Origin: Gemmatimonadota bacterium
Lineage (GTDB): Bacteria > Gemmatimonadota > Gemmatimonadetes > Longimicrobiales > Longimicrobiaceae
DNA: 10,511 bases
Direction: 5' to 3'
NCBI GenBank assembly: GCA_019240375.1
Contig: JAFAYN010000345.1
Coordinates: 1 to 10,511, forward strand
The notes beneath the pieces were generated by a model. That model made no database searches. It saw nothing but the letters and a program-made list of their open reading frames with translations, and was not told the DNA's origin. Position 1 is the first letter of the stretch. Each line of letters opens with the position of its first letter. Shown here piece after piece: positions 1 to 8,319 of the stretch. The position numbers were made by a program, and so were the translations under genes.

Positions 1-2
1 AC

Positions 3-932
3 CACGGGGTGGAAACGCTCGCCGCACTACTCGCCTTTCCGGGCGTTCCCGCCGTCACGCTCTGCCACAGCTGGATCGGCTGGGCCGACGCACCGGTCCC
101 CTTTCCCCGCGTGCTCCGCTACGTGGCGGTGGACCACACCTGCCGCGACCGGCTCCGCTTCGAGCACGGGATCCCCGACGAGCGCATCCGCGTAGTTCTC
201 AACTCGGTGGACCTGGCCCGCTTCCGCCCGCGCCCCCCTCTCCCCGCGCGTCCGAAGCGGGCGCTCGTCTTCAGCAACGCCGCCGCGCCCGGGCAGGCGC
301 ACCTGCCCGCCATCCAGGAGGCGTGCGCCGCCGCCGGGATCGAGGTGGAGACCGTGGGCGCTTCCGCGGGGAGGTCCCTCGCCAGTCCGGAGGAGGCGCT
401 GGGCGAGTACGACCTGGTGTTCGCCAAGGCCAGGGCCGCGCTGGAGGCCATGAGCGTGGGCGCGGCGGTCGTCCTCTGCGACGCGGTGGGCGCCGGGCCG
501 CTGGTGACCACCGCGAACCTGGACGCGCTGCGGCGGATCAACTTCGGGATGCGGGCGCTGACCCACCCGGTGACGCCGGAGTTCCTGGCCGGCGAGATCG
601 CGCGCTACGACGCCGCGGACGCGGCGGCCGTGAGCCGGGCGGTGCGGGCGACCGCCGGGGCGGACGCGATGGTGGACGAGCTGTGCGCTCTCTACGAGGA
701 GGTGGTGGACGAGCACGCCGCCGCGGGCCCGGACGACCTGCGCGCGGAGCAGCGGGCCGCCGCGGCGTACCTCCAGGCGCTCTCCCCGCGGCTGCTGCAG
801 CGCGACCTGCTGGCGAGCGGCTTCCAGGCCCTGCTGCGCAGGCCGATCCTCGGGCGGATCGTACGCCACGCGGCCGCGGCCTCGCGGCGCTCGTGGGTGG
901 CGAAGCTCCTCCGGATGGAAGCGCTGGACTGA
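3..932 (+). CDS. GT-B fold glycosyltransferase, C-terminal part (5' end outside window)
   Basis: This is probably a family 4-like glycosyltransferase that adds a sugar to a cell-surface glycan precursor at the cytoplasmic face of the membrane. The reading frame is open to the left edge (H-G-V before the first GTG at 9), so the real start lies upstream and the N-terminal acceptor domain is cut. Visible signs are an acceptor-domain ending (CHSWIGWADAP, then RYVAVDHTCRDRL), the interdomain linker VLNSVDLARFRP, and a donor-site region with ALEAMSVGAAVVLCD and GPLVTTANLDALRR. The last of these matches the Glu-rich nucleotide-sugar loop of GT-B enzymes. The C-terminal 90 residues are helical and rich in Ala, Arg and Leu, with no obvious domain. 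The flippase gene starts about 20 bases after the stop, which suggests one polysaccharide operon. The GT-B class is fairly sure; the sugar and acceptor are unknown. Confidence 0.8.
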   Translation, partial: HGVETLAALLAFPGVPAVTLCHSWIGWADAPVPFPRVLRYVAVDHTCRDRLRFEHGIPDERIRVVLNSVDLARFRPRPPLPARPKRALVFSNAAAPGQAHLPAIQEACAAAGIEVETVGASAGRSLASPEEALGEYDLVFAKARAALEAMSVGAAVVLCDAVGAGPLVTTANLDALRRINFGMRALTHPVTPEFLAGEIARYDAADAAAVSRAVRATAGADAMVDELCALYEEVVDEHAAAGPDDLRAEQRAAAAYLQALSPRLLQRDLLASGFQALLRRPILGRIVRHAAAASRRSWVAKLLRMEALD

Positions 933-952
933 CCCCGAGTGCGCACAGCGAA

Positions 953-2239
953 GTGATCCGGGTGCCGCCGCGGCTGTGGCGCCTCCTCCCGGCGGGGCGG
1001 GGGATGTCGGGGGGGAGCTGGGCCCTCCTTTCGCTCCTCGTGACGCTGGTGACGGGCGCGGGGCGCTCGCTGGTCGCCGCACGCCTGATCGGCGTGCGCG
1101 AGATGGGGGCGATGAGCGTCGCCATGCTGGTGTTCGCCACCGTGGAGGCGCTCACCGCCTCGGCGGCGGAGACCGCGCTGGTGAGCCACCCGGGCGACGC
1201 CGAGGCGGACCTGGACCCGGCCTTCACGCTCCGCGTCGGGCAGGGGATCCTCATGGCCGGGCTCCTGTGGGCGAGCGCCCCGTTCGTGGGCCGCTTCTTC
1301 GCGGCGCCGGACGTTCCCCCGCTGGTCCGGGCGCTCGCGCTGGTCCCGCTCCTCCGGGGATTTTCCAACCCCGCCGCGCTCCTCCTCGTGCGGCGGATCG
1401 AGTTCCGCCGCCTGTTCTGGTGGGCGCTCCCGGAAGCGGTGGTCGGGATCGCGCTGGTGGTCGCCGTGGGGCTCCTGCGGCGCGACGCCTGGGCGCTGGT
1501 GGCGGCCCTGGTCGGCTCGCAGGTGGTGTCCACGACCGTGTCGTACGCCATGGCGCCGCGGGTCCCGCGCCTGGTGCTGCGGGGGGCGGGGCTGGCCCGG
1601 CTCCTCCACTACGGCCGCTGGATCCAGGGGACGCGGGTGCTCATGTTCGTCGGGCTCTACCTCGACAACCTGCTGGTGGGGAAGCTGCTGGGCCCCTCCG
1701 CCCTGGGGATCTACCAGGTCTCGTTCCGCGTCGGGGAGATCCCCGTGACCACCGTGGGGCGCGCGGCCTCGCAGGTCATGCTCCCCGTCCTGACCCGGCT
1801 GCGGCGGCGGCCCGACCGGCTGCGGCGCGAGTACCTCGCCACCTTCCGCCTGGTCCTGGCGCTGAGCGCCGCCTTCGCGCTGGCGCTCGTCCTCGGGGTC
1901 CGCCCCGCCGTCGCCCGGCTGCTGGGGCCGGAGTGGCTCCCCGCCGTCCCGGTGATGCAGTTCCTCGCGGTCGCGATGGTGTTCCGCATCGTGATGACGA
2001 TGGCGACCCAGCTGTTCTACGCGATCGGACGCCTGCGCCTGGTGTTCGCGGTGAACGCCGTGCGCGTGGCGGTGCTGGCGCTCGCCATCTACCCGCTGCT
2101 CCGCGGGTTCGGCACCTCCGGGGTGGCGGTCTCGGTCCTCCTGTCCTGTCTCGCCGGCGCCGTGATGTGCATCGTGGAGACCCGCGCCTCGCTCGGGGTG
2201 AGGCTCCGCGATTACGTCGTGGGCGCGTGGAGGGGCTGA
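953..2239 (+). CDS. Wzx/MOP-type polysaccharide flippase (oligosaccharide flippase family)
   Basis: This is an integral inner-membrane protein of about 428 residues with roughly 12 hydrophobic segments. It is expected to flip a lipid-linked glycan to the periplasmic face. Family-like features are an N-terminal SWALLSLLVTLV helix followed by RSLVAARLIGVREMG, the basic loop RRIEFRRLFWWALPEAV, and a second-half motif LDNLLVGKLLGPSALGIYQV followed by a VMLPVLTRL segment. These resemble the MOP superfamily (Polysacc_synt type). Start choice: GTG 953 gives a basic leader (RVPPRLWRLLPAGRG) before the first membrane helix, as is usual in the family. GTG 962 and ATG 1004 are alternatives; ATG 1004 has a G-rich stretch just upstream but leaves almost no leader. 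The upstream glycosyltransferase ends at 932, so co-transcription is likely. Family call sure, start uncertain, exact glycan unknown. Confidence 0.85.
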   Translation: MIRVPPRLWRLLPAGRGMSGGSWALLSLLVTLVTGAGRSLVAARLIGVREMGAMSVAMLVFATVEALTASAAETALVSHPGDAEADLDPAFTLRVGQGILMAGLLWASAPFVGRFFAAPDVPPLVRALALVPLLRGFSNPAALLLVRRIEFRRLFWWALPEAVVGIALVVAVGLLRRDAWALVAALVGSQVVSTTVSYAMAPRVPRLVLRGAGLARLLHYGRWIQGTRVLMFVGLYLDNLLVGKLLGPSALGIYQVSFRVGEIPVTTVGRAASQVMLPVLTRLRRRPDRLRREYLATFRLVLALSAAFALALVLGVRPAVARLLGPEWLPAVPVMQFLAVAMVFRIVMTMATQLFYAIGRLRLVFAVNAVRVAVLALAIYPLLRGFGTSGVAVSVLLSCLAGAVMCIVETRASLGVRLRDYVVGAWRG

Positions 2240-2263
2240 CCGGGACACCGGCGGAAGGAATCC

Positions 2264-2267
2264 AGGA
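2264..2267 (+). promoter_or_regulatory. Ribosome binding site deciding the start at 2275
   Basis: AGGA lies seven bases before ATG 2275, with a second purine-rich stretch (GGAAGGA, 2253-2259) further up. ATG 2332, in frame, has no such site. This supports 2275 as the start, although the reading frame itself stays open far upstream inside the flippase gene. Confidence 0.5.
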
Positions 2268-2274
2268 CGCTCCC

Positions 2275-5200
2275 ATGTGGCACCCGCTCGTTCGTCCCCC
2301 ACCGCCCCATACCTCCACTCTTCCCGATTACATGCCGAAGTCCGTACTCTCGTCGCAGGATGCTTCCTGGAGCCTTTCCACTCGCGTCATCTTCGACTCC
2401 GCGCCGACGGTGTGGGGCGGCACCCTGTTCTATGCCGACGGTCAGGCCATGGGCAGGAACGGCTTTCGCACGGTGGTCCACGCCGTGGACATCCAATCCG
2501 GCGAGCCGCTGTATCAGTCCCGCCCCGTGGAGGCCCCCGTCACCGGACCGCTCTGCGCGGCGGACGGCAGGGTGTACTTCGGCACGGGCTTGCCCAAAGA
2601 AGTACAGTACTCTCCGGACGCGAACCGCCTCTTCGCGCTCGACGCGACCACTCTGGTCAGGGTGTGGTCCACCCAGCTGACCGATCCCGTCGTGCAGCAG
2701 CCGGTGGTGGCGGACGGGCTGGTGATGGTGGGCACGACGAAGGGCGAATTCCACGTCCTGAGCGCGAAGGACGGAAACCATGTGGACACCTTCCCCCTGT
2801 ACCATGACCAGACCGCGCTCACCGACGTGTCCACCGCATGGGTGGCCCGGGACGTCGTGCTCTTTTCCGCCGGGGTCCCGGGGACGGACACGGTGAAAGG
2901 GGAAGGGTGGGTGTACGCGGTGGACCCGAGGGGCCAGGTGAAGTGGACGTACGACGTGGGGGGCTATCCCAGCCCACCCGTGGCCTCGGCCGACCTGCTG
3001 TTCGTGGGGGGAGAGGACGGGGTCGTGCACGCGGTGCACCTGGCGACGGGCGCCTCCGCATGGTCGTGGCAGACCGCCGGTGGGGTGTCCACTCGGCCTG
3101 CGTTCGCGGGCGGGGTGGTGTACGTGGCGAGCAGCGATGGGAACTTCTACGCTCTCGACTCTGCTCCCGATACGCCGGGCGATCGGCTGCTGTGGTCGGT
3201 GACGTACGGTGGCTGGGGGACCGCGCCGGTGCTCGTGGGGGGGAGCACGGCCTACTTCGGCACCAGTCAGGGTAGGCTCTTCGCCGTCGACCTCCCGTCC
3301 AGGGGCGCGGAGGTCGTGACGTTCGACACCGGTGCTCAGGCGGTGATGGCGGGGGCGACGTACCAGAACGGCGTGGTGTACTTCGCGGCGACCTACGAGA
3401 TGTCGGCGGGGGGGACGATCTACGCGGCCCCGGTCGCGGAGGTGCTGCACGAGTTCTACGCGCGAACCCTGCTGATGGCCGACGACTACGACGTGTCGGG
3501 GCCGGAGCCGGTCCCCACCTCGCCCGCGTACCGCGCGCAGGTGGCGCTCTTCGACCACAACAAGAGTCCGCGGCCCTTCGTGAACGTGAAGGTGTGGGCC
3601 AGCGCCAGGGCCACGCTGCGCAGCGGCGGAGCCACCTACGCGGTGGGGCCCGACGAGCCGGCGTGGGTACGGGCGGACGCGACCGGCGAGCTGGACCTGG
3701 TCGTCGAGGCCACCACCCTTTCCGTCCCGTCGCTCTCCCTCTGGGCCAACTTCATGCTGGCGGAGGAGGCGATCACGCTCTATCCGGACCAGCAGGTGCT
3801 GGAGCGGCTGAGCGGGGTCCAGGCCGCCGACCTCGACCCCGCGACGGCGCGGAGCTTTTCCGGCACGCCCGTGCTGCTCCCCGCCTACCAGGATGCCGGG
3901 TCGCGCGAGCACATCGCGAGCACCATCCGCAACACGCTCGGACGGCTGAAGCCGGGCGACGCCGGGAGCCCGCGCTACCTGGCGTTTCCGGACTCCACTC
4001 CGGCGCTGCGCTACCGGCCTTCCGGTGGAGAACCGGGGCGGGCGTTCGTCCCCGGCGACGTCCCGAACTGGAAGGTTTCCATCTCCGACTCGGGCGTGGT
4101 CTTCAACCCGTTCGACACCGAGTTGCCGGAGGCGGCGCCCGGGAGCATCTGGGGCGACTTCACCGACTTCCTGGACGACGTGGTGGACGGGACGGAGAAG
4201 TTCATCTCCACCACCTGGAAATGGGTGGACGGCCGGCTCGTGGTGCCCGTCGATAAGCTGAAGGACGGCTACCGGTTCGTGGTGGAGACGGTGGAGCGCG
4301 CCGTGGCGGTGATGACCGGCTTCCTCAAGCAGGTCGTCCAGGACGTGGAGCACGTGATCGAGTGGCTGAGCTGGCTCTTCGACTGGAAGGATTTCGTGCA
4401 CGCGCACGACGTCATCCTCGAGCACGCCAGGCGCTCGTTCGCTGGGCTTTCGGGGTGGATCGACAGCGAGATCACGTCGGGGATCTCGCACGTGAACGAC
4501 TTCTTCTCGCAGGCCGAGGCGGGGGTGGAGAGCGCCTTCGACAAGGTGATCGCGAGCCTGGGCGCGACGAGCCTGGCGGACGCACGGAAGGGGTACCGCG
4601 ATCCATCGAGCGTGTACGACGCGGGTGGCGCGGCCGCCTACGCACCGACGCGCTGGCTGCAGTCCAGGGTGACGGAGGGACTCGCGTCCGCCACCCTGGG
4701 CGCCGCGCTCGCGACCGGCGATCCATCGCCCCAGGAGGTCATCTGGTCGGCGTTCCAGGACTTCCTCGTCACCCTGGCGAAGGAGGTCGGCGAAGGCGTG
4801 GCGGACGCGCTGCGCGACGTCGAAGGCTTCTTCGCCGCGCTCCAGCCGCTGGTGGCGGATCCGGGACATTTCTCGGCGAAGCCGCTGAAGGAAGTCCTGG
4901 AGTGTTTCCGCGGTGTGGCGGTGTCGCTGCTGCGGTTCGGCGGGACGGTGGCGGACGCTTTCCTGACCCTGCTCCGCGCGGTCGCCGACGCCGTGCTCCG
5001 CCTGTTCGAGCAGACGATTCACATCCCCTTCGTATCCGACCTGTACCGGCAGCTCACCGGCAACGAACTCTCGGTCTTCGACCTCTGGGCGCTGTGCGTC
5101 GCGGTGCCGACCACCCTCGTGGCCAAGGCGACCGGGCTCTGGGACGCTTCCGCCATGCCGACCGCGGGCGACTCCGCTCCCAAGTGGATGTTGCTGTCGT

Positions 5201-5712
5201 ACAGCTTCTCGTACGCTCAGTACACGGTTCTGGACGCGCTGTCCGACGCCGTAGACCTGGGGGGAGTGGGTACCACGGTGTACGGCGCCTTCGGGCTCGG
5301 GCTGACCCTGCTGGGCCTTCCGTCCGCGAGCGGCTCGACGCAGTGGTACGACTGGGTGATCTGGACGGCGCAGTTCATCCCCTCCGTATTCACCGCCATC
5401 ACGCTCGCGGTGCCCGCGGGGGAGGCGCTGGACCTGGGGATGATGTGGGTGAACTGCGGCTATGGCGTCGTCATGGTGGGCACCTACGTGTTCGCGGCGA
5501 TCGAGTGGCCCAATGATTACGGGGGCACCAGGGGCCTGAAGCTGCTGGAGAACCTGCTGAGCGTGATCCCGTACCCGCCCAAGCCGCTGAAGCTGCTGGG
5601 AGATCCGGGGATCGCTTTCGTCGTGGCACTGGACGGGGAGGGCGATTTAGGCGCGACCATTCTCAGCATCATCAACTGGCCGACGGCTCAGCCCAGCACC
5701 GGCCAGGGATAG
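2275..5712 (+). CDS. Large multidomain protein: PQQ-like beta-propeller, Ig-like domain, helical region, hydrophobic C-terminus
   Basis: The protein has about 1145 residues and its function is unknown. Residues about 45-390 carry eight strand motifs of the PQQ/BamB type, spaced roughly 40-50 residues apart: TLFYADG (50), VYFGTG (100), LVMVGTTKG (149), VVLF (194), LLFVGGEDG (241), VVYVASSDG (281), TAYFGTSQG (325) and VVYFAA (367). Several are followed by a YALD, FAVD or YAVD strand, which is typical of a seven- or eight-bladed propeller. Residues about 419-491 look like a small Ig-like or carboxypeptidase-regulatory-like beta domain (VNVKVWASA, ADATGELDLVV). Residues about 626-765 are amphipathic helix, rich in Val, Glu and Trp, with SWLFDWKDF near 699-707. 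Hydrophobic segments lie at about 1000-1020, 1026-1048 and 1054-1076. No N-terminal signal peptide is visible, since the start is polar and Pro-rich. The gene begins 35 bases after the flippase and ends at a hairpin. A surface, toxin-like or scaffold role are all possible; none is shown. Confidence 0.75.
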   Translation: MWHPLVRPPPPHTSTLPDYMPKSVLSSQDASWSLSTRVIFDSAPTVWGGTLFYADGQAMGRNGFRTVVHAVDIQSGEPLYQSRPVEAPVTGPLCAADGRVYFGTGLPKEVQYSPDANRLFALDATTLVRVWSTQLTDPVVQQPVVADGLVMVGTTKGEFHVLSAKDGNHVDTFPLYHDQTALTDVSTAWVARDVVLFSAGVPGTDTVKGEGWVYAVDPRGQVKWTYDVGGYPSPPVASADLLFVGGEDGVVHAVHLATGASAWSWQTAGGVSTRPAFAGGVVYVASSDGNFYALDSAPDTPGDRLLWSVTYGGWGTAPVLVGGSTAYFGTSQGRLFAVDLPSRGAEVVTFDTGAQAVMAGATYQNGVVYFAATYEMSAGGTIYAAPVAEVLHEFYARTLLMADDYDVSGPEPVPTSPAYRAQVALFDHNKSPRPFVNVKVWASARATLRSGGATYAVGPDEPAWVRADATGELDLVVEATTLSVPSLSLWANFMLAEEAITLYPDQQVLERLSGVQAADLDPATARSFSGTPVLLPAYQDAGSREHIASTIRNTLGRLKPGDAGSPRYLAFPDSTPALRYRPSGGEPGRAFVPGDVPNWKVSISDSGVVFNPFDTELPEAAPGSIWGDFTDFLDDVVDGTEKFISTTWKWVDGRLVVPVDKLKDGYRFVVETVERAVAVMTGFLKQVVQDVEHVIEWLSWLFDWKDFVHAHDVILEHARRSFAGLSGWIDSEITSGISHVNDFFSQAEAGVESAFDKVIASLGATSLADARKGYRDPSSVYDAGGAAAYAPTRWLQSRVTEGLASATLGAALATGDPSPQEVIWSAFQDFLVTLAKEVGEGVADALRDVEGFFAALQPLVADPGHFSAKPLKEVLECFRGVAVSLLRFGGTVADAFLTLLRAVADAVLRLFEQTIHIPFVSDLYRQLTGNELSVFDLWALCVAVPTTLVAKATGLWDASAMPTAGDSAPKWMLLSYSFSYAQYTVLDALSDAVDLGGVGTTVYGAFGLGLTLLGLPSASGSTQWYDWVIWTAQFIPSVFTAITLAVPAGEALDLGMMWVNCGYGVVMVGTYVFAAIEWPNDYGGTRGLKLLENLLSVIPYPPKPLKLLGDPGIAFVVALDGEGDLGATILSIINWPTAQPSTGQG

Positions 5713-5718
5713 GTACGG

Positions 5719-5750
5719 CGGGCCCTCTCACCGGAGCGTGAGAGGGCCCG
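5719..5750 (+). terminator. Perfect GC-rich hairpin after the propeller gene
   Basis: A 12-base arm at 5719-5730 (CGGGCCCTCTCA) pairs exactly with 5739-5750 (TGAGAGGGCCCG), with an 8-base loop whose outer C and G could also pair. It starts six bases after the TAG stop at 5710-5712. No T-run follows on the plus strand, so it is terminator-like by position and stability rather than a textbook intrinsic terminator. Confidence 0.7.
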
Positions 5751-5843
5751 GCTTCGGCGGCATTCACCCGCGCCGCGCCACGTGGGTCAGAGGCTGCAGT
5801 ACCGCGCCGTCTCCTGGTGATGGCGGGGGATCCTTCCGGGCGG

Positions 5844-5849
5844 TAAAAT
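5844..5849 (+). promoter_or_regulatory. Possible -10 box (TAAAAT) for the DNA polymerase gene
   Basis: TAAAAT is the most AT-rich hexamer in the gap between the hairpin and the polymerase gene, and lies about 39 bases before GTG 5888. No convincing -35 box is found 16-19 bases upstream, so this is a weak call. If real, transcription would begin after ATG 5738, which favours the GTG 5888 start. Confidence 0.3.
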
Positions 5850-5887
5850 TGGCGTGGAATCGTGACTCCGCGCTCCCCGTCCCCATC

Positions 5888-8296
5888 GTGACCACGGCCG
5901 CTCCGACCGACCCGACCGCTCCCCCGGCTCACCCTGGCGGCACCCTCGCGCGCGAGGACGAATGGCTATGGGGGTGGGATCCCACGCCGGGGATCGTGTC
6001 GGTGTGGGCCGAGCCGGACGGGCACGCGACGGTGTGGCGCAGGATCCCGGAAAGCGGCGTGCTGGTCCGCGAGGAGGAGCGGTACCGCCCCTGGCTCCTC
6101 CTCGACCGCGTCGACGACCTCGCGCACCTGGGGGCGCGGCTCGGCCCCGAGGGGAGCTCCGGTGCCCCGGTCCGGTACCGCGAGCTGGACGGGGAGGGCG
6201 CGCTGCGCTTCCTGGTTTCCGCCGACGACGGCGCCACGCTGGCGTCGGCGGTGCTGCGGGGCGCGTCGCGGCGGCTGGGCCAGCGCGTCGGGCACCTGCG
6301 CGACCTCGGTGACGAATGCGTGCTCGTGCTCCCGCCCGAGGAGCAGTACCTGGTGGCGACCGGGCGGACGTACTTCCGCGACCTCGCCTTCGACCGGCTG
6401 CGCCGCCTGCAGTTCGACCTGGAAACGACCGGGCTCGACGCCGCGCGCGACCGGATCTTCATGGTGGCGGTGCGCGACCCGTCGGGGAGGGCGTACGTGC
6501 TGGAGGCGCGCGGGGAAGGGGACGCGGCCGAGGCCGACCTGGTCCGGCGGCTGGTCGCCGCGGTAGAGGCGGCCGACCCCGACGTGATCGAGAACCACAA
6601 CCTGCACGGCTTCGACCTCCCCTTCCTCGCGGAGCGGGCGCGCCGGCTGGGGGTGCCGCTGGCGCTGGGGCGGCTGGGGAGCCTGGGGCTGCGCGAGCGC
6701 GCGGCCCGGCGCGGGAGCATGCGCGGCGACGACTCCGGCCGCCGGGTGCGCCTGGTGGCGCCGGGGCGCGAGCTGATCGACACGCTGGACGCGGTGATCC
6801 GCTACGACTTCGCGGCGCGCGAGCTGCCGGGCCACGGGCTCAAGGCGGTCGCGCGGCACTTCGGGGTGGCGGCGCCGGACCGCGAGTACGTGCCGGGGAA
6901 GGACGTGTACGCCGTGTACCGGCGCGACCCGGAGCGGGTGCGCCGGTACGCGACCGACGACGTGGAGGAGGTCGCCGCGCTGGCGCGGCTGCTGGGCGGG
7001 GCGTCGTTCGCGCTGGCGCGCATGGCCCCGCGGCGCTACGAGCGCCTCGCCGACGCGGGCCCGGCGACGGGGGTGCTCGACCCGCTGCTGGTGCGGGCCT
7101 ACCTGCGCGCGGGGGCGGCGCTCCCCGCGCACCGCCCCGGCGACGGCACCCCGCACAGCGGCGCGGCGCTCCACCTGTTCGCGACCGGGGTGGCGTGGCG
7201 CGTGGTGAAGGCGGACGTCGCCAGCCTGTACCCGTCGCTCATGCGCGCCCACCGCATCGGCCCGGCGCGCGACCCGCTGGGCGCGCTCCTCGCGCTGGTG
7301 GACCGGCTGGTGGAGCAGCGGCTCGCCGCCAAGGCGAGCGCGCGGGCCGCGCCCCCCGGCTCGGCGGAGCGCCACACGCACGAGGCGACCTCCGCGGCGA
7401 TGAAGCTGGTGGTGAACTCGGCTTACGGCTACCTCGCGGCGGGGGGCGAGCTGACCCGCTTCGCCGACGTCCACGCCGCGAACGAGGTGACGCGTCGCGG
7501 CCGCGACACGCTGGCGCTCCTGTGCCGCGAGCTTGCCTCGCGCGGGGTGACGCTGCTGGAGGCGGACACCGACGGCGTGTACTTCGCCGTCCCCGAGCGG
7601 TGGAGCGAGGCGGACGAGCGGCGCGTGGTGGACGAGGTGGACGCGCTCCTCCCGCCCCTGGTGCGGCTGGAGTTCGAAGGGCGCTACGCGGCGATGCTCT
7701 CGCACGAGCCCAAGAACTACGCCCTGCTCGGCTACGACGGCACGCTCACCCTGCGCGGCGTGGCCTTCCGCTCGGCCCGCGCGGAGCCCTTCGGCGAGGC
7801 GTTTCTCCGCGCCGCGCTGGGGAGGCTGTTCGCCGGCGACCTGGGCGGGGTGCGCGAGGCGTACCTGGCGGCGCTGGACGCGCTGCGCCGCCGCGAGCTG
7901 CCGACCTTCCAGGTGTCGTCGCGGGTGCGGCTGACCAAATCGCCCGACCGATACGCCGAAACACGCGCGGCGCGGCGCGAGTTCACCTACGAGGCGCTGC
8001 TCGCGAGCGGCCGCACGGCGTGGCGCGTCGGCGAGCGGGTGCGGATCTACCGCACGCGGTCCGGCGCGGGCGCGACCGTCGCGTCGGACGGGGACGAGGA
8101 GGCCGGGGGCGCCGACCCGCGCGACTACGACGTGGAGCACTACGCGCGGGTTCTGCGCGGCACCTTCGCGGCGAGGCTCGCCCGCGCCCTCGCCCCGGCC
8201 GACTTCGCCGTCCTCTTCGCCGACCCCGACCAGCTCTCGCTCTTCGCGCCCTCACCCGCGGCGATGCGCCCCGTGCTCCACACGCGCCCGGGGTGA
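5888..8296 (+). CDS. Family B DNA polymerase with 3'-5' exonuclease domain
   Basis: The product is about 802 residues if translation starts at GTG 5888. It should copy DNA from a primer and proofread it. Exonuclease motifs are intact: Exo I FDLETTGLD (D177, E179), Exo II NHNLHGFD (N238, D243) and Exo III YATDD (Y354, D358). Polymerase motif A is DVASLYPS (D443), motif B is KLVVNSAYG (K506, N510, Y513, G514) and motif C is ADTDG (D560, D562). A KNYALL segment and a basic C-terminal region with RVRLTKSPDRY follow, as expected for the thumb side. Motif C has Gly where most family B enzymes have Ser. Start: ATG 5738 is in frame but lies inside the upstream hairpin and would add a low-quality leader, so GTG 5888 is preferred although no clear ribosome site is seen. 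Length is close to Pol II (polB), but the motif wording differs, so no symbol is given. Its role could be repair, translesion synthesis or a mobile-element function. Confidence 0.93.
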   Translation: MTTAAPTDPTAPPAHPGGTLAREDEWLWGWDPTPGIVSVWAEPDGHATVWRRIPESGVLVREEERYRPWLLLDRVDDLAHLGARLGPEGSSGAPVRYRELDGEGALRFLVSADDGATLASAVLRGASRRLGQRVGHLRDLGDECVLVLPPEEQYLVATGRTYFRDLAFDRLRRLQFDLETTGLDAARDRIFMVAVRDPSGRAYVLEARGEGDAAEADLVRRLVAAVEAADPDVIENHNLHGFDLPFLAERARRLGVPLALGRLGSLGLRERAARRGSMRGDDSGRRVRLVAPGRELIDTLDAVIRYDFAARELPGHGLKAVARHFGVAAPDREYVPGKDVYAVYRRDPERVRRYATDDVEEVAALARLLGGASFALARMAPRRYERLADAGPATGVLDPLLVRAYLRAGAALPAHRPGDGTPHSGAALHLFATGVAWRVVKADVASLYPSLMRAHRIGPARDPLGALLALVDRLVEQRLAAKASARAAPPGSAERHTHEATSAAMKLVVNSAYGYLAAGGELTRFADVHAANEVTRRGRDTLALLCRELASRGVTLLEADTDGVYFAVPERWSEADERRVVDEVDALLPPLVRLEFEGRYAAMLSHEPKNYALLGYDGTLTLRGVAFRSARAEPFGEAFLRAALGRLFAGDLGGVREAYLAALDALRRRELPTFQVSSRVRLTKSPDRYAETRAARREFTYEALLASGRTAWRVGERVRIYRTRSGAGATVASDGDEEAGGADPRDYDVEHYARVLRGTFAARLARALAPADFAVLFADPDQLSLFAPSPAAMRPVLHTRPG

Positions 8297-8319
8297 GCCG
8301 GTAGGATCAGCCGGCCCAC
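8293..8319. terminator. Possible shared hairpin between the convergent polymerase and toxin genes
   Basis: GTG-A-GCCGG (8293-8301) faces CCGGC-C-CAC (8311-8319) across a nine-base loop, with one mismatch in the stem. It covers both stop codons of the convergent genes (stops at 8294-8296 and 8307-8309, ten bases apart). It could end transcription in both directions, but the stem is short and has no T-run. Confidence 0.3.

Noticed and set aside
323..952. Upstream extension of the flippase frame inside the glycosyltransferase gene
   Set aside because: It is Arg/Gly-rich shadow sequence; the glycosyltransferase frame carries the recognisable motifs.
976..2274. Upstream extension of the propeller frame through the flippase gene
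   Set aside because: The extension reads as low-complexity Gly, Ala, Arg and Pro, overlaps a well-supported flippase in another frame, and a ribosome site precedes ATG 2275.
2212..5022. Minus-strand open frame of 936 codons opposite the propeller gene
   Set aside because: The translation is rich in Arg, His, Gly and Pro with no domain pattern. The opposite strand shows clear propeller repeats, so this is an effect of high GC.
5966..8140. Minus-strand open frame of 724 codons opposite the polymerase gene
   Set aside because: The translation is His/Arg/Pro-rich without motifs, as expected for the antisense of a GC-rich gene.
6316..8304. Second long plus-strand frame over the polymerase gene
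   Set aside because: It is an Arg/Ala/Gly-rich shadow. All polymerase motifs are in the other frame.
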